Counted from the first letter of the stretch, positions 36,587-51,050 are shown. The stretch is DNA of 64,000 bases from Pterois miles (GCA_947000775.1 CAMQGK010000166.1:38501-102500), one strand, 5' to 3'. The notes: generated by a model not told the origin, from the sequence alone. A program made the numbers and translations.

Positions 36587-37020
36587 TACCTACCCTACCT
36601 CCCTCCCTCCCTAACCCTACCCTCCCTCCCTCCCTCCCTACCCTAACCCTCCCTCCCTAACCCCTCCCCACCCTAACCCTCCCTCCCCCCTCCCCTCCCT
36701 CCCTCCCTCCCTCCCTAACCCTACCCACCCTCCCTCCCTCCCTACCCTCCCTCCCCCCTCCCTCCCTCCCTAACCCTCCCTACCCTCCCTACCCTCCCTA
36801 CCCTAACCCTCCCTCCCTAACCTACCCTCCCCCCCCCCCCAACCCCCCCCCCTAACCCTCCCTCCCTAACCCTAACCCTACCCTAACCCTAACCCTAACC
36901 CTAACCCTAACCCTAACCCTCCCTCCCTAACCCTAACCCCTCCCTACCCTAACCTAACCTAACCCTACCTCCCTAACCTCCCTCCCTCCCTAACCTCCCT
37001 AACCCTAACCTACCCTAACC
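36587..37020. repeat. CCCT/CCCTAA-rich tract in the damaged unit, part 2
   Basis: Mostly CCCTCCCT and CCCTAACCC, with an interrupted C-rich patch at 36829-36852. It occupies the place of the normal telomere-like tract but is shorter and of different make-up. Confidence 0.7.
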
Positions 37021-37440
37021 CATTTCTCTCTCCTTCTGGGGCCCCCCACAGCCGCTGCCGTGTGTGCCCGGGGAGGGGGGGCCTTTATATTTTTTTTTTT
37101 TTTGGTTTTCTTCTGTGGGCGCCTTGTTGTTTGGGTTTTTTTTAAGTGGTGGCTCGGCTGGAAGTGGTGGGCGGTTCGAATGGTGGGGGCAGGTGTTGGG
37201 GGCGTTGGGTGGAAGGAGTGCTCCCCTCTCCTTTGGAGAAGGGTTTTTTCTCCCTCTCCCTCCTCCCTCCCTCTCCCCTCCCTCCCTCCCTAACCCTCCC
37301 TACCTCCCTCCTTCCTCTCTCCTCCCTCCTAACCTCCCTCCCTAACCTACCTCCCTCCTAACCTCTCTCTCGGTGCCCTCTCCTCCCCGCCCCCGTCCTC
37401 TCCCCCCTCTTTTCCGGGGGTGGGGGGGGTGATGGCGGGG
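37021..37440. other. Unassigned G/T-rich and CCCT-rich sequence
   Basis: 37021-37250 is G/T-rich on +, the reverse of the normal bias, with T14 at 37090-37103. 37250-37440 is CCCT-rich with TAACC fragments. I could not place it confidently on a normal unit in either orientation. Open frames here are low-complexity and not credible. Confidence 0.4.
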
Positions 37441-38230
37441 GGGGGTTGGGTGGCTGCTCAAAAGAGGCTGCGTTGCTGGTCCGGTGAAAAAAGGGTATGT
37501 GAAAGGTGGTAGTTGGGCCCCGTGTCCCGTTGGGGCTGGGGGTGGTGGTTAGGGTTAGAATTCGTCCCCGTCTTTTGGGTGCGTCCCCCGTTACCTCTCT
37601 GTTGGTTGTGCGTGGTGCACCGGGCCTGACTTATTTTTTCTTTTTTCTTATTTTTCTCATTTCTCTTTTTTTTCTCATTTTTCTTTTCTCCGTGGGGTGT
37701 GCGTGGTGCGGGCCGGCATTTCTAAAAATTTTTTTTTTTCGTTCTTTGTTTTTAAAATTTGTGGTGAGTGTGTGTTGGAGAGACAAGAAGTGCGTTTCGG
37801 CGGGATGGGTGGAGTGTTGTGATAGGGTCGAAATTGTCAGGGAAATGAGGAGTGTAGTGGAGGTAGGGTCTGGGTAAATCGGAAACAAAGTTGTGTCGAT
37901 TTGGGATCGTGGGTTAAAAAAGGTCCTAAAAAAGAAAGGGAAATATCGGGCCTGGGTTGTTTGGGTTCATGGACAGAAATGTTCCTGTCTCTTAAAACCA
38001 GATTCTCTTTCCTTCCAATTTCCCGAAAAATTGTGAGTGGCCCCTCCAGTGCGGACTGAGGGTGGGGCTCACAATGACCTTGTTCACCCTGCTCACTTAC
38101 TTACAATAAATTCTAAAAATACAAAACAACTTCTATAACTAATGAATAAATCAGAAACCAACATTTGAAAATAAAAATCTAACCACACCTAGGAATAGAT
38201 GAACACCTCTCCCTACCACCCTGTACGACT
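37441..38230. pseudogene. Deletion-riddled copy of the hairpin-rich island
   Basis: It aligns in order to about 5900-7000 of R1. The shared anchors are CCCGTGTCCCG, GTGCACCGGGCCT, TTTCGGCGGGA, GGGATCGTGGGTTAA and TTCATGGACAGAAATGTTCC. The differences examined are nearly all missing bases, mostly C and A (for example AAAACACAGACAAGGG became AAAAAAGAAAGGG). The density of losses falls to the right, and the last I noticed is at 38224 (CTGTACGACT for CTGTAACGACT). 'Pseudogene' here means only a broken copy of the block. Confidence 0.75.
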
Positions 38231-38752
38231 CTTCTACACTACCTCCACACCATTACCTACAACAATCAAACACATTCACATTTGACTACACAGTACCCAT
38301 ACATACTACCTACTGTCTCAATGGCTTATCCAATACAGACAGTTATGACAACACACTGCAATTTTAACCAGATACATTTTTACACCCATACATACTTTAT
38401 CCGGTTGGATTGGCTTATCCACCAACATAGACAAGATACATTTAACCTTGTCACCAGAATTTCCTCACATACCACCACTTACACATATTCTTTACACACA
38501 CTACTAACACTCACAACTCTCCCCCACCCCTTCCTACCACCCTGTAACGACTCTTCTACACTACCTCCACACCATTACCTACAACAATCACACACATTTA
38601 CATTTGACTACACAGCATCCATACATAATACCTACTGTCTCAATGGCTTATCCAATACAGACAGTTATGGAAACACACTGCAATCTTGACCAGACACATT
38701 TTACATTTTTTATACTGTTGGTTTGCCTTATCCACCGACACAGATAGGATAC
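38218..38752. repeat. 322/331-bp repeat, one copy fewer (R4x)
   Basis: The first copy runs directly into the last; the middle 331-bp copy is absent, as in R5 and R6. Confidence 0.9.
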
Positions 38753-39569
38753 ATTAAACACTACCACAATTTACACATAATTTATCCCGCACACTACAAA
38801 CACTATTTACATTCCACACACCCATACACCCTTCCCACTCACCATCACGGACAGTGAAAACTGACCACTCTCACACTTCATAACCTAACTACTCTATATC
38901 ACCACATAATCAAACACACACATTTTCTACCATACCACAGTGAACACTCGGAAATACCCTTACGGGTCTTCCGCTGTTGGGGTCTCGTGGACAGACATGT
39001 CCCTGTACCCTTAAATACAGACCTTTCACACCTGACGGTATGGATGGCTTACCCACCAATACAGACAGGATTACTTGACCACTGTGTCCCACTACACTAT
39101 ATACCTGACAGACCCACACATCCACCCATACAAACTCCCTACTGATTTATACACTTCATCACCAACACAGATACAGCTAATATAATCACCAAACTCCTAA
39201 CCCACTCATACATCATTTATCATACATAACCTAGCCACTCCATATTACCACATAACCAACTCTACCCACTATTTTTTTCCCCCCACCACCACCACCACCA
39301 CCATTACCTACAACAATCAAGCACATTTACATCTGAACACACCTTACATTCCATGCACCCATACACACTTTCTTCTGTTGGAATGGCTTATCCACCAATA
39401 CAGACATGTAAGGATACCCACTGTGCTCTTTACATAACACATTTTTCATTCCATACACACATACATACTTCCCACTATTTGGACGGCTTATCCACCAATA
39501 TAGACAAGGAGTGGACCCCACTGTGATCCTGACTCAACACACTTTTTATCCCATACACACTCACTACTA

Positions 39570-39734
39570 TACCCTGCCCTAACCCTAACCACAACCATAA
39601 CCCACTCACAGATACCCCAAACCCTAACCCTCACCCTAACACTTACCCTTACCCCAACACCAACCACCCACCCACCCTTACCCTAACAACTAATCCTTAC
39701 CCTAACCTAACCCGTACCGGCCTAACCCTAAAAT
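39570..39734. repeat. Short telomere-like tract (R4x)
   Basis: It carries CAGATACCCC where R1-R4 read CAGACACCCC, placing this end in the R5-R7 group. Confidence 0.85.
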
Positions 39735-39806
39735 CCCTAAATCAATACATGACTAGAAATTAAGATAAACTCACATAGCCCTCCTCTCCTCCTCTCCTCC
39801 CCACCT

Positions 39807-39807
<1 letters not shown>

Positions 39808-39863
<56 letters not shown>
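39808..39863. repeat. Expanded A56 run
   Basis: The site is A7 in R1-R4 and A8 at the end of R5. Flanks (CCCACCTC and CACCTAAACACC) are unchanged. Confidence 0.9.
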
Positions 39864-39864
<1 letters not shown>

Positions 39865-40351
39865 ACCTAAACACCAGCCTACTGCGATGGAGGAATCCGA
39901 ATCCCAACTCCAGGAAATCCCCTCCTAACACCACGTCTCAACTCCAGGACACTTCTTCCAAACAACGGACAAAGACGCGCACTACATAAAAAGGAATCTC
40001 CACCCTTAAAACACATTATCTACGTAACCTTCCATGACACATACAATACAAAAACAAAACTGCACACCACAACCCCCCCCCCCCCCCCTCCCCCCCCCCC
40101 CCCCTCTCCCTCATCCTTCTTTACCTCCTCTACTCTCCTCTTCCTGGCCTAGCACCTAATGGGGGGTGACCAGGGGACTGACATGCGCCGGCCAGTGCCT
40201 TGCCTTTTTCTCTCACCAACACCTCACCGCTATGCGGTCAGGGAGAGAATCTGAGTCCAACAAACTAACCCTAACCTATGCCAGAGCCTCGGACAAGCTC
40301 CGGTCATGCAACCCAGGCATGGTGCTAGACCCAGCTTCCTCTTTTTTCACA

Positions 40352-40914
40352 CACAAACACATACATCTCCTCCGACCGCCCTCTAACCACAAGGCGCTCT
40401 CCAGAACACTATACTACATTCTTTCAGTTTTGTCATGCACAAGCAACTGTAATGCATCACAAACACTCACACATCCCCACATACACATGACACACAAACA
40501 CATAGCCTTCTCCGACCGCCTCATAACTACAGGGCGCTCTCCAGAACACTGTACTACATTTTGTACAGTTTTGTCATGCACAGCAACTGTAGTGCATCTC
40601 TTACACACACTTACACATTCCCACATACACCGGACACAAACACATAGCCTCCTCCGACCGCCCCATAACTACAGGGCGCTCTCCAGAATACTGTAATACA
40701 TTCGTACAGTTTAGTCATGCACAGCAACTGCAGTGCATCTCTCACACACAATTACACATTCCCACATACACCAGTCACATACACATAGTCTCCTCCGACA
40801 GCCCCATAACTACAGGGCGCTCTCCAGAACATTATACTACATTCTTACAGGTTTATCATGCACAGCAACTGTAGTGCATCACAAACACGCACACATTCCC
40901 ACATACTTAACTAA
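40352..40914. repeat. 141-bp repeat, four copies (R5)
   Basis: One T is inserted in copy 2 near 40559, which lengthens an overlapping open frame and shows no reading-frame constraint. Confidence 0.9.
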
Positions 40915-41970
40915 TACTACTCACACGCATCAAAAGGGACGCTAATGTTACCCTGTCCCCCCACTACCCAAACACCCTACATATAACACATACAACACAC
41001 AAATATACACACACACCTTCTCTTCCTCTTCCTTTCCCCAAATCCATTCCCCCACCCCATACTTAGCTACAGCTTTCACTCACATACATTACCAGCTAAA
41101 CAAATGGAGGACAACGCGAAGCAAATATTCTTCAAAACCAAAACAAGAACAACGCAATACAACACAACGTACAATACGGATCCAGAACTATGCGACGGAA
41201 GATATATCCCTTAATCTACTGAATTACAGTCCCGACAGTGTAACTACTGGACTACAGCCCACACACTTCTACACAAAAACTTAAACGGAGACTTCTTCGG
41301 AACTACAACTTACACCAAGAGGCAACCAACCACGACGCCATTAATTCTTCAAACTCACCTCTACATTAAACATGGACTGGAATGAAGTACCTACTCCAAG
41401 CCCTATTGACACACAGTCCACACACCTTTCTCACACTCATCAAAACACCCCAAACCTAAACACCTGGCTACACCCCTTACACGTCTTCCAAGCCTACTTC
41501 AAACAACCCACTTTGAAATTCACCCCACTGTGAAATTCACTTCCACCCCTCACATGGCATCCTAATGCCAAATCCTGCCAGAGATCATGCACATAACAAT
41601 GACAACTGCACTGGCTTCAACATGGGGTAATCACACACCAGAAAAGGAACAGGAGACTTACAAACTTAACCTCCACCCCTCACATGTCATCCTGATACCT
41701 TACCTAACAGTGATCATACACATAGCCAGGACAAGTACACTGGATACTACAACGTTTCACACACACCAGGATGGGAACCTCTAAGCCAACAAATCTTAAA
41801 CACACACAAATCTTAAACACCTTGCTAAATATCTACACCCCTTACACGCCTTCCAATCCTGCCTCAAACACCCTACATTAAAATTTCACCTCCACCTCTC
41901 ACACGGCACCCTAATGCCTATCCTGCCAGAGATCATGCACATAACCATGACAACGGCACTGGCTTCAACA

Positions 41971-42411
41971 CGGGGTACTCACACACCAGATAAGGAACCC
42001 CAAAAGCAACACATCTCTACGGGGTACTCACACACCAGATAAGGAACCCCAAAAGCAACACATCTCTACGGGGTACTCACACACCAGATAAGGAACCCCA
42101 AAAGCAACACATCTCTACGGGGTACTCACACACCAGATAAGGAACCCCAAAAGCAACACATCTCTACGGGGTACTCACACACCAGATAAGGAACCCCAAA
42201 AGCAGCACATCTCTACGGGGTACTCACACACCAGATAAGGAACCCCAAAAGCAACACATCTCTACGGGGTACTCACACACCAGATAAGGAACCCCAAAAC
42301 CAACACATCTCTACGGGGTACTCACACACCAGATAAGGAACCCCAAAAGCAACACATCTCTACGGGGTACTCACACACCAGATAAGGAACCCCAAAAGCA
42401 ACAAATCTCTA
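41971..42411. repeat. 49-bp minisatellite, nine copies (R5)
   Basis: Copy 7 has CCAAAACCAACAC, shared by R6 and R7. Copy 5 keeps the AGCAGC variant. Confidence 0.95.
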
Positions 42412-44270
42412 TGACAATCTTGACTCCACCCTCCTCACGTCTTCAGCAGGAATCCATTTCCAACTGTGCACTTCCAACCAACCAACAATGACATCTGGAC
42501 TCACACACCAGGAAGGGACCCCACTCAACAAAACACCCCAAACCTAAACACATTGCTAAATATCTACACCCCTTACACGCCTTCCAATCCTGCCTCAAAC
42601 ACCCTACATTAAAACTTCACCTCCACCTCTCACACGGCACCCTAATGCCTATCCTGCCAGAGATCATGCACATAACCATGACAACTGCACTGGCTTCAAC
42701 ACGGTGTACTCACACACCAGATAAGGAACCCCAAAAGCAACAAATCTCTATGACAATCTTGACTCCACCCCCCTCACGTCTTCAGCAGGAATCCATTTCC
42801 AACTCTGCACTTCCAACCCTCACATGTCATTCTAATACCTTCACTGACAAAGATCATGCACATAGCCCGGACAAGTACACTGGATACTACAACGACTCAC
42901 TCACACACCAGGATGGGAACCCCAAAACCAGCATATCTTAAAGACAACTTTGACTCCACCCCCCTCATGCCTTCAGCAGGAGCCAAATCCTAATCCTTTA
43001 CCTCCACTCTTCACACACTTTACTCACACTCGCACACTCTACAAAACACCCCAAACCTAAAACACCTTGCTAAATATCTACACCTCTTACACATCTTCCA
43101 ATCCTACTCCAAACACCGGACTTTTAACTTCACTCACACGGCATCTGAATGCCTATCCTGCCAGGGACCATACACATAACCTGGTCAACTGCACTGGCTT
43201 CAACTCGGTGTACTCACACACCGGAAAAGGAACCCCAAAAGAAACACATCTCAATGACAGTCTTGACTCCACCCCACTCACGTCTTCATCAGGATTCCTT
43301 CACAGGTCTCCCACTATACGACCTACTCACACACCAGGAAAGACGAGAAGAAGAAGATCAAGAGGATCAACCTTTGTTGGTCCCACAGTGGGGAAGTTCA
43401 ATTTACACTCTGTTTAAACTTATACATGGTACATGCACACAAACACACACACACATGCAGTAATGGAGAGGTGTCAGACTGAGACACCAAAAAAACAATT
43501 TCATAACAACTTTGACTCCAAACCCTCCACACGTCTGCAGCAGGAGTCTAATCCCAACAGCCTACTTATAACTCACGACCCACCACTCACACGCCTCTAG
43601 CGGAATCCAGATTCCTATCCTACCAGATATCTACCACACAGTCACGACAGCTATGCTGGAAGAACACCGGATACGCACACTGAACAACACACCCCATACC
43701 ACAACATCTACTGGATACCTCCACCCCTCCCACGTCTGGAGCAGGATTCTAATCTCCACCCTGACAACCCTCACTACAAAACACCCACATGATTTTGCTG
43801 GGATCCCAACCCAAGCCCAAACAAATTGCGCCTCCACCCCTCACATGGCTTCTACGGGAATTTCTATTCCACCCCTGACAGGGATCATGCACATAACCAC
43901 AACCACATACTGGAAAGATGGACCTACCCTAACCCACACCAGACATACCACCCTTACTTTACCTCCACCCCGTACACGTCTTCTACAGGATCCTCACCCC
44001 AACCCTGACGGGAATCACACACAAACGCAGCAACACTACTGAGCACCCACATACCTGCAAGGAAGTGAAAACATGGGAACCTGCCTCACACCACGCATAA
44101 AAGAACTACAACCATACTAGAGAACAGCACCCCAACCACACACAAAACTCAGAACCAGAACACCTCCCAAATCCTAAAACCCACTTCGACACACATCTTC
44201 TTACCACACTTATATCAGCACATTTTCTAACACAACCACACATTTATTCTTTTTCTGATTTTTTCTGACC

Positions 44271-45124
44271 TAAAAAACCCCCCAACCCCTAAACCTTAAC
44301 CCCTAACCCTAACCTCCCCTGAACCTGTCCCCTAACCCTAACCTTCCCTCACCCTATCCCCTAATTCTAAACCTCCCCTAACCTGTCCCTTAACCCTAAC
44401 CTTCCCTAATCCTATCCCCTAACCCTAACCCTGACCTTGACCCTAACCCTAACCAACCCCTAACCCTAACCCCAACCCCTACCCCTAACCCCAACCCCTA
44501 ACCCTAACCTCCCCCTAACCCTAACCCCAACCCCTAACCCTAACCCTAACCTCCCCCTAACCCTAACCCTAACCTCCCCCTAACCCTAACCCTAACCCCA
44601 ACCCCTAACCCTAACCTCCCCCTACCCCTAACCCTAACCTCCCCCTACCCCTAACCCCAACCCCTAACCCTAACCTCCCCCTACCCCTAACCCTAACCTC
44701 CCCCTACCCCTAACCCCAACCCCTAACCCTAACCCTAACCCGGACCCTAACTCCCCCCGACCCTAACCCTAACCCTAACCCCTAACACTAAGCTCCCCCA
44801 ACCCTGCCCCCTAACCCTAACCGCCCCTAAAACCTGCCCCCTAACCCTAATCTCCCCTACCCCTAAACCTCACCCCAACCCCTAACCCTAAACCTGACCC
44901 CACCCTAAACCCCTAACACTAAGCTCTCCTAAACCTGGCCCCTAACCCTAACCTCCCCTAAACCTGCCCCCTAAACCCAACCTCTGCCCCTACACATCCC
45001 TAACCTACCCCAACCACTAACCCTAACCATCCCCTAACTCTAACTCTACCCCTAACCATAACCTAACCCTAATCCTGTCCCTTAAAACCCCTAAACCCGC
45101 CCTCTAACCCTAACCTCCCCTGAT
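44271..45124. repeat. Interstitial telomere-like tract (R5)
   Basis: It has AAGCTCCCCCAACC, shared only with R6, and the shorter C-run before GACCC. Confidence 0.95.
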
Positions 45125-45744
45125 CACCTCATCCACTATAATACATCCCTCCTGTCCCACCACTCCTTGGTGCCAAAACACAACATATTCCACATAGGAC
45201 CACAACTCATACACACATTACCCCCATACACACTACTATCGCCACTCTTACCCATACCCACCCATTCCCCTTACCAAACTAACACTCTACCTACTTACAG
45301 CTCACACACTAGAAATACCACCCTTTTTAACTACTTCACACTTATCTCCTCTCTCCCACTCACTATTTTAGGACAGACACTTTTTACATTTTACAGATCA
45401 CTGGGATTTACGCCTCTCAGGACAACCCAGCCAGCACATAGGGACACAGACCCCTAGAAACTAACCATACTCCCTCACACCACTCTCTTTTATACACACC
45501 ACCTTCTAATCCCTCCTCCCACCTACCACACCCACTCTCCCCAGACCTCCTTTCCCCACCCCCTTTCCCCACACCATAACCACACCCCCACTCTACCCCT
45601 GTCCAATCCTCTCCCTCTAAATTTGCATACACACAACACACACACTACTGCACCCTTCCAAAGGGGGATAGCCACTACATACACTACCCCCTGACACTCA
45701 CTACACAGTTTCACTTCTACTCTCCCTTTCTTTTCTTATATTAT

Positions 45745-46813
45745 TCTCCCAAGATCTGGGGTTGTGCGGTGTATGGAACACAGATCTTGCATTTTCAAGC
45801 AGACTCAGGGGTCGTGCGGTGTATGGGACACTGAGCTGCTCTCTCCACACAAAAAGAAGACAGACTCTTCAGACCTGCTTAGGCTGACCCCTGATACCTC
45901 ACGGTGACAACAAAAGGGTACATGCTGAACAGGTGGTAAGTATGCGGCCCCCCGTGTCCCGACTCTAGGGCAGCACTGCGGGAGTGGTGGTTCAGGGTAT
46001 CAGAACCTTAAACGTCACCCAGTCTTCTATGAGGAATAGCCTCACACACACCACAGCACATACCACACCACACACGTCTAAAAACTTTTCCTCCATCCCA
46101 CAATCTGCTTAGGGATTGTGCCGTGGATGCACCGGGACCTAGACCTTATTTTTATCTTTTTTCTTATTTTTCTCATTTCTCTTATTTTTTTTCTCATTTT
46201 TCTATCTTTCCATCCCACAGTCTGCTTAGGGATTGTGCCGTGGATGCACCGGGACCTAGGACATTTTCTTTCAAAAACAATGTAATTATTTTCTTATTCG
46301 TTCCTTATTTATGTACTTTATCTTTCAAATCTTCTCAAAAATAACTCATTAGTGGCTAGAGTAGTGTAGCTTAGGAGAGACACACCCCGAAGACTGCGCA
46401 TCTTCGGCGGGACCTCCTTGGGTGAGAGTGTCTTGTGATAAGCGGTCGAAACACTCTATGATCCCAGGGCACACAACTGAGGATGTGTCTCCAGTGAGCA
46501 GGTACAGGGTCTAGGGTCAAATCGGACACAACCACACAGTTGTGTACGCATTTGGGATCTCGTGGGTTAACAAAAAGCCCCCGTATCCTAAAACACAGAC
46601 AAGGGAAACATATCGGGACCACCTCTGGGTTTCCGCTTTTGGAGCTTCATGGACAGAAATGTTCCTGTACTCTTAAAACCAGATTCTCATTTCCTTACCA
46701 ATTTCCCGACAAAATTGTGAGTGGCCACCTACCAGTGCGGACTGAGGGTGGGGCTCACAATGACCTTGTTCACCCTGCTCACTTACTTACAATAAATTCT
46801 AAAAAAACAAAAC
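45745..46813. other. Hairpin-rich island (R5)
   Basis: Helices, splice-like signals and AATAAA are intact. The T-run is about 8. Confidence 0.4.
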
Positions 46814-46903
46814 AACTTCTATAACTAATGAATAAATCAGAAACCAACATTTGAAAATAAAAATCTAACCACACCTAGGAATAGATGAACACCTCTCCCT
46901 ACC

Positions 46904-47439
46904 ACCCTGTAACGACTCTTCTACACTACCTCCACACCATTACCTACAACAATCAAACACATTTACATTTGACTACACAGTACCCATACATACTACCTAC
47001 TGTCTCAATGGCTTATCCAATACAGACAGTTATGACAACACACTGCAATTTTAACCAGATACATTTTTACACCCATACATACTTTATCCGGTTGGATTGG
47101 CTTATCCACCAACATAGACAAGATACATTTAACCTTGTCACCAGAATTTCCTCACATACCACCACTTACACATATTCTTTACACACACTACTAACACTCA
47201 CAACTCTCCCCCACCCCTTCCTACCACCCTGTAACGACTCTTCTACACTACCTCCACACCATTACCTACAACAATCACACACATTTACATTTGACTACAC
47301 AGCATCCATACATAATACCTACTGTCTCAATGGCTTATCCAATACAGACAGTTATGGAAACACACTGCAATCTTGACCAGACACATTTTACATTTTTTAT
47401 ACTGTTGGTTTGCCTTATCCACCGACACAGATAGGATAC
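46904..47439. repeat. 322/331-bp repeat, one copy fewer (R5)
   Basis: Copies start at 46904 and 47226; the middle 331-bp copy is absent. Confidence 0.92.
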
Positions 47440-48257
47440 ATTAAACACTACCACAATTTACACATAATTTATCCCGCACACTACAAACACTATTTACATT
47501 CCACACACCCATACACCCTTCCCACTCACCATCACGGACAGTGAAAACTGACCACTCTCACACTTCATAACCTAACTACTCTATATCACCACATAATCAA
47601 ACACACACATTTTCTACCATACCACAGTGAACACTCGGAAATACCCTTACGGGTCTTCCGCTGTTGGGGTCTCGTGGACAGACATGTCCCTGTACCCTTA
47701 AATACAGACCTTTCACACCTGACGGTATGGATGGCTTACCCACCAATACAGACAGGATTACTTGACCACTGTGTCCCACTACACTATATACCTGACAGAC
47801 TCACACATCCACCCATACAAACTCCCTACTGATTTATACACTTCATCACCAACACAGATACAGCTAATATAATCACCAAACTCCTAACCCACTCATACAT
47901 CATTTATCATACATAACCTAGCCACTCCATATTACCACATAACCAACTCTACCCACTATTTTTTTCCCCCCCACCACCACCACCACCACCATTACCTACA
48001 ACAATCAAGCACATTTACATCTGAACACACCTTACATTCCATGCACCCATACACACTTTCTTCTGTTGGAATGGCTTATCCACCAATACAGACATGTAAG
48101 GATACCCACTGTGCTCTTTACATAACACATTTTTCATTCCATACACACATACATACTTCCCACTATTTGGACGGCTTATCCACCAATATAGACAAGGAGT
48201 GGACCCCACTGTGATCCTGACTCAACACACTTTTTATCCCATACACACTCACTACTA

Positions 48258-48422
48258 TACCCTGCCCTAACCCTAACCACAACCATAACCCACTCACAGA
48301 TACCCCAAACCCTAACCCTCACCCTAACACTTACCCTTACCCCAACACCAACCACCCACCCACCCTTACCCTAACAACTAATCCTTACCCTAACCTAACC
48401 CGTACCGGCCTAACCCTAAAAT
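48258..48422. repeat. Short telomere-like tract (R5)
   Basis: Carries the CAGATACCCC variant. Confidence 0.85.
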
Positions 48423-48990
48423 CCCTAAATCAATACATGACTAGAAATTAAGATAAACTCACATAGCCCTCCTCTCCTCCTCTCCTCCCCACCTCAAAAA
48501 AAACACCTAAACACCAGCCTACTGCGATGGAGGAATCCGAATCCCAACTCCAGGAAATCCCCTCCTAACACCACGTCTCAACTCCAGGACACTTCTTCCA
48601 AACAACGGACAAAGACGCGCACTACATAAAAAGGAATCTCCACTCTTAAAACACATTATCTACGTAACCTTCCATGACACATACAATACAAAAACAAAAC
48701 TGCACACCACAAACCCCCCCCCCCCCCCTCCCCCCCCCCCCCCTCTCCCTCATCCTTCTTTACCTCCTCTACTCTCCTCTTCCTGGCCTAGCACCTAATG
48801 GGGGGTGACCAGGGGACTGACATGCGCCGGCCAGTGCCTTGCCTTTTTCTCTCACCAACACCTCACCGCTATGCGGTCAGGGAGAGAATCTGAGTCCAAC
48901 AAACTAACCCTAACCTATGCCAGAGCCTCGGACAAGCTCCGGTCATGCAACCCAGGCATGGTGCTAGACCCAGCTTCCTCTTTTTTCACA

Positions 48991-49553
48991 CACAAACACA
49001 TACATCTCCTCCGACCGCCCTCTAACCACAAGGCGCTCTCCAGAACACTATACTACATTCTTTCAGTTTTGTCATGCACAAGCAACTGTAATGCATCACA
49101 AACACTCACACATCCCCACATACACATGACACACAAACACATAGCCTTCTCCGACCGCCTCATAACTACAGGGCGCTCTCCAGAACACTGTACTACATTT
49201 TGTACAGTTTTGTCATGCACAGCAACTGTAGTGCATCTCTTACACACACTTACACATTCCCACATACACCGGACACAAACACATAGCCTCCTCCGACCGC
49301 CCCATAACTACAGGGCGCTCTCCAGAATACTGTAATACATTCGTACAGTTTAGTCATGCACAGCAACTGCAGTGCATCTCTCACACACAATTACACATTC
49401 CCACATACACCAGTCACATACACATAGTCTCCTCCGACAGCCCCATAACTACAGGGCGCTCTCCAGAACATTATACTACATTCTTACAGGTTTATCATGC
49501 ACAGCAACTGTAGTGCATCACAAACACGCACACATTCCCACATACTTAACTAA
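48991..49553. repeat. 141-bp repeat, four copies (R6)
   Basis: Same as R5, including the extra T. Confidence 0.9.
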
Positions 49554-50609
49554 TACTACTCACACGCATCAAAAGGGACGCTAATGTTACCCTGTCCCCC
49601 CACTACCCAAACACCCTACATATAACACATACAACACACAAATATACACACACACCTTCTCTTCCTCTTCCTTTCCCCAAATCCATTCCCCCACCCCATA
49701 CTTAGCTACAGCTTTCACTCACATACATTACCAGCTAAACAAATGGAGGACAACGCGAAGCAAATATTCTTCAAAACCAAAACAAGAACAACGCAATACA
49801 ACACAACGTACAATACGGATCCAGAACTATGCGACGGAAGATATATCCCTTAATCTACTGAATTACAGTCCCGACAGTGTAACTACTGGACTACAGCCCA
49901 CACACTTCTACACAAAAACTTAAACGGAGACTTCTTCGGAACTACAACTTACACCAAGAGGCAACCAACCACGACGCCATTAATTCTTCAAACTCACCTC
50001 TACATTAAACATGGACTGGAATGAAGTACCTACTCCAAGCCCTATTGACACACAGTCCACACACCTTTCTCACACTCATCAAAACACCCCAAACCTAAAC
50101 ACCTGGCTACACCCCTTACACGTCTTCCAAGCCTACTTCAAACAACCCACTTTGAAATTCACCCCACTGTGAAATTCACTTCCACCCCTCACATGGCATC
50201 CTAATGCCAAATCCTGCCAGAGATCATGCACATAACAATGACAACTGCACTGGCTTCAACATGGGGTAATCACACACCAGAAAAGGAACAGGAGACTTAC
50301 AAACTTAACCTCCACCCCTCACATGTCATCCTGATACCTTACCTAACAGTGATCATACACATAGCCAGGACAAGTACACTGGATACTACAACGTTTCACA
50401 CACACCAGGATGGGAACCTCTAAGCCAACAAATCTTAAACACACACAAATCTTAAACACCTTGCTAAATATCTACACCCCTTACACGCCTTCCAATCCTG
50501 CCTCAAACACCCTACATTAAAATTTCACCTCCACCTCCCACACGGCACCCTAATGCCTATCCTGCCAGAGATCATGCACATAACCATGACAACGGCACTG
50601 GCTTCAACA

Positions 50610-51050
50610 CGGGGTACTCACACACCAGATAAGGAACCCCAAAAGCAACACATCTCTACGGGGTACTCACACACCAGATAAGGAACCCCAAAAGCAACAC
50701 ATCTCTACGGGGTACTCACACACCAGATAAGGAACCCCAAAAGCAACACATCTCTACGGGGTACTCACACACCAGATAAGGAACCCCAAAAGCAACACAT
50801 CTCTACGGGGTACTCACACACCAGATAAGGAACCCCAAAAGCAGCACATCTCTACGGGGTACTCACACACCAGATAAGGAACCCCAAAAGCAACACATCT
50901 CTACGGGGTACTCACACACCAGATAAGGAACCCCAAAACCAACACATCTCTACGGGGTACTCACACACCAGATAAGGAACCCCAAAAGCAACACATCTCT
51001 ACGGGGTACTCACACACCAGATAAGGAACCCCAAAAGCAACAAATCTCTA
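50610..51050. repeat. 49-bp minisatellite, nine copies (R6)
   Basis: Same as R5. The flank just before the array has CACCTCCCACACGG where R5 reads CACCTCTCACACGG. Confidence 0.95.

Larger units (their letters stand above)
36084..40165. other. Damaged, shortened unit R4x (likely assembly join)
   Basis: About 4.1 kb stands where about 8.6-9 kb is expected. The left part is homopolymers and short CCCT/CCCTAA repeats. The middle is a deletion-riddled version of the island. From about 38230 rightwards it is a normal unit end. The right part has the R5-R7 traits (one 331-bp copy missing, CAGATACCCC), so it belongs to the right-hand subfamily. No N bases mark the join. Confidence 0.8.
40166..48804. 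repeat. Macrosatellite unit R5 (8639 bp)
   Basis: R5 is 331 bp shorter than R2 and R3 because one copy of the 322/331-bp repeat is missing. It has an extra T (CATTTTGTACAG) in the second 141-bp copy. R5 and R6 share GGAATCCAGATTCC, CACTTCGACACAC and AAGCTCCCCCAAC and are the closest pair in this group. Diverged repeats fill 41395-44030. Confidence 0.95.
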
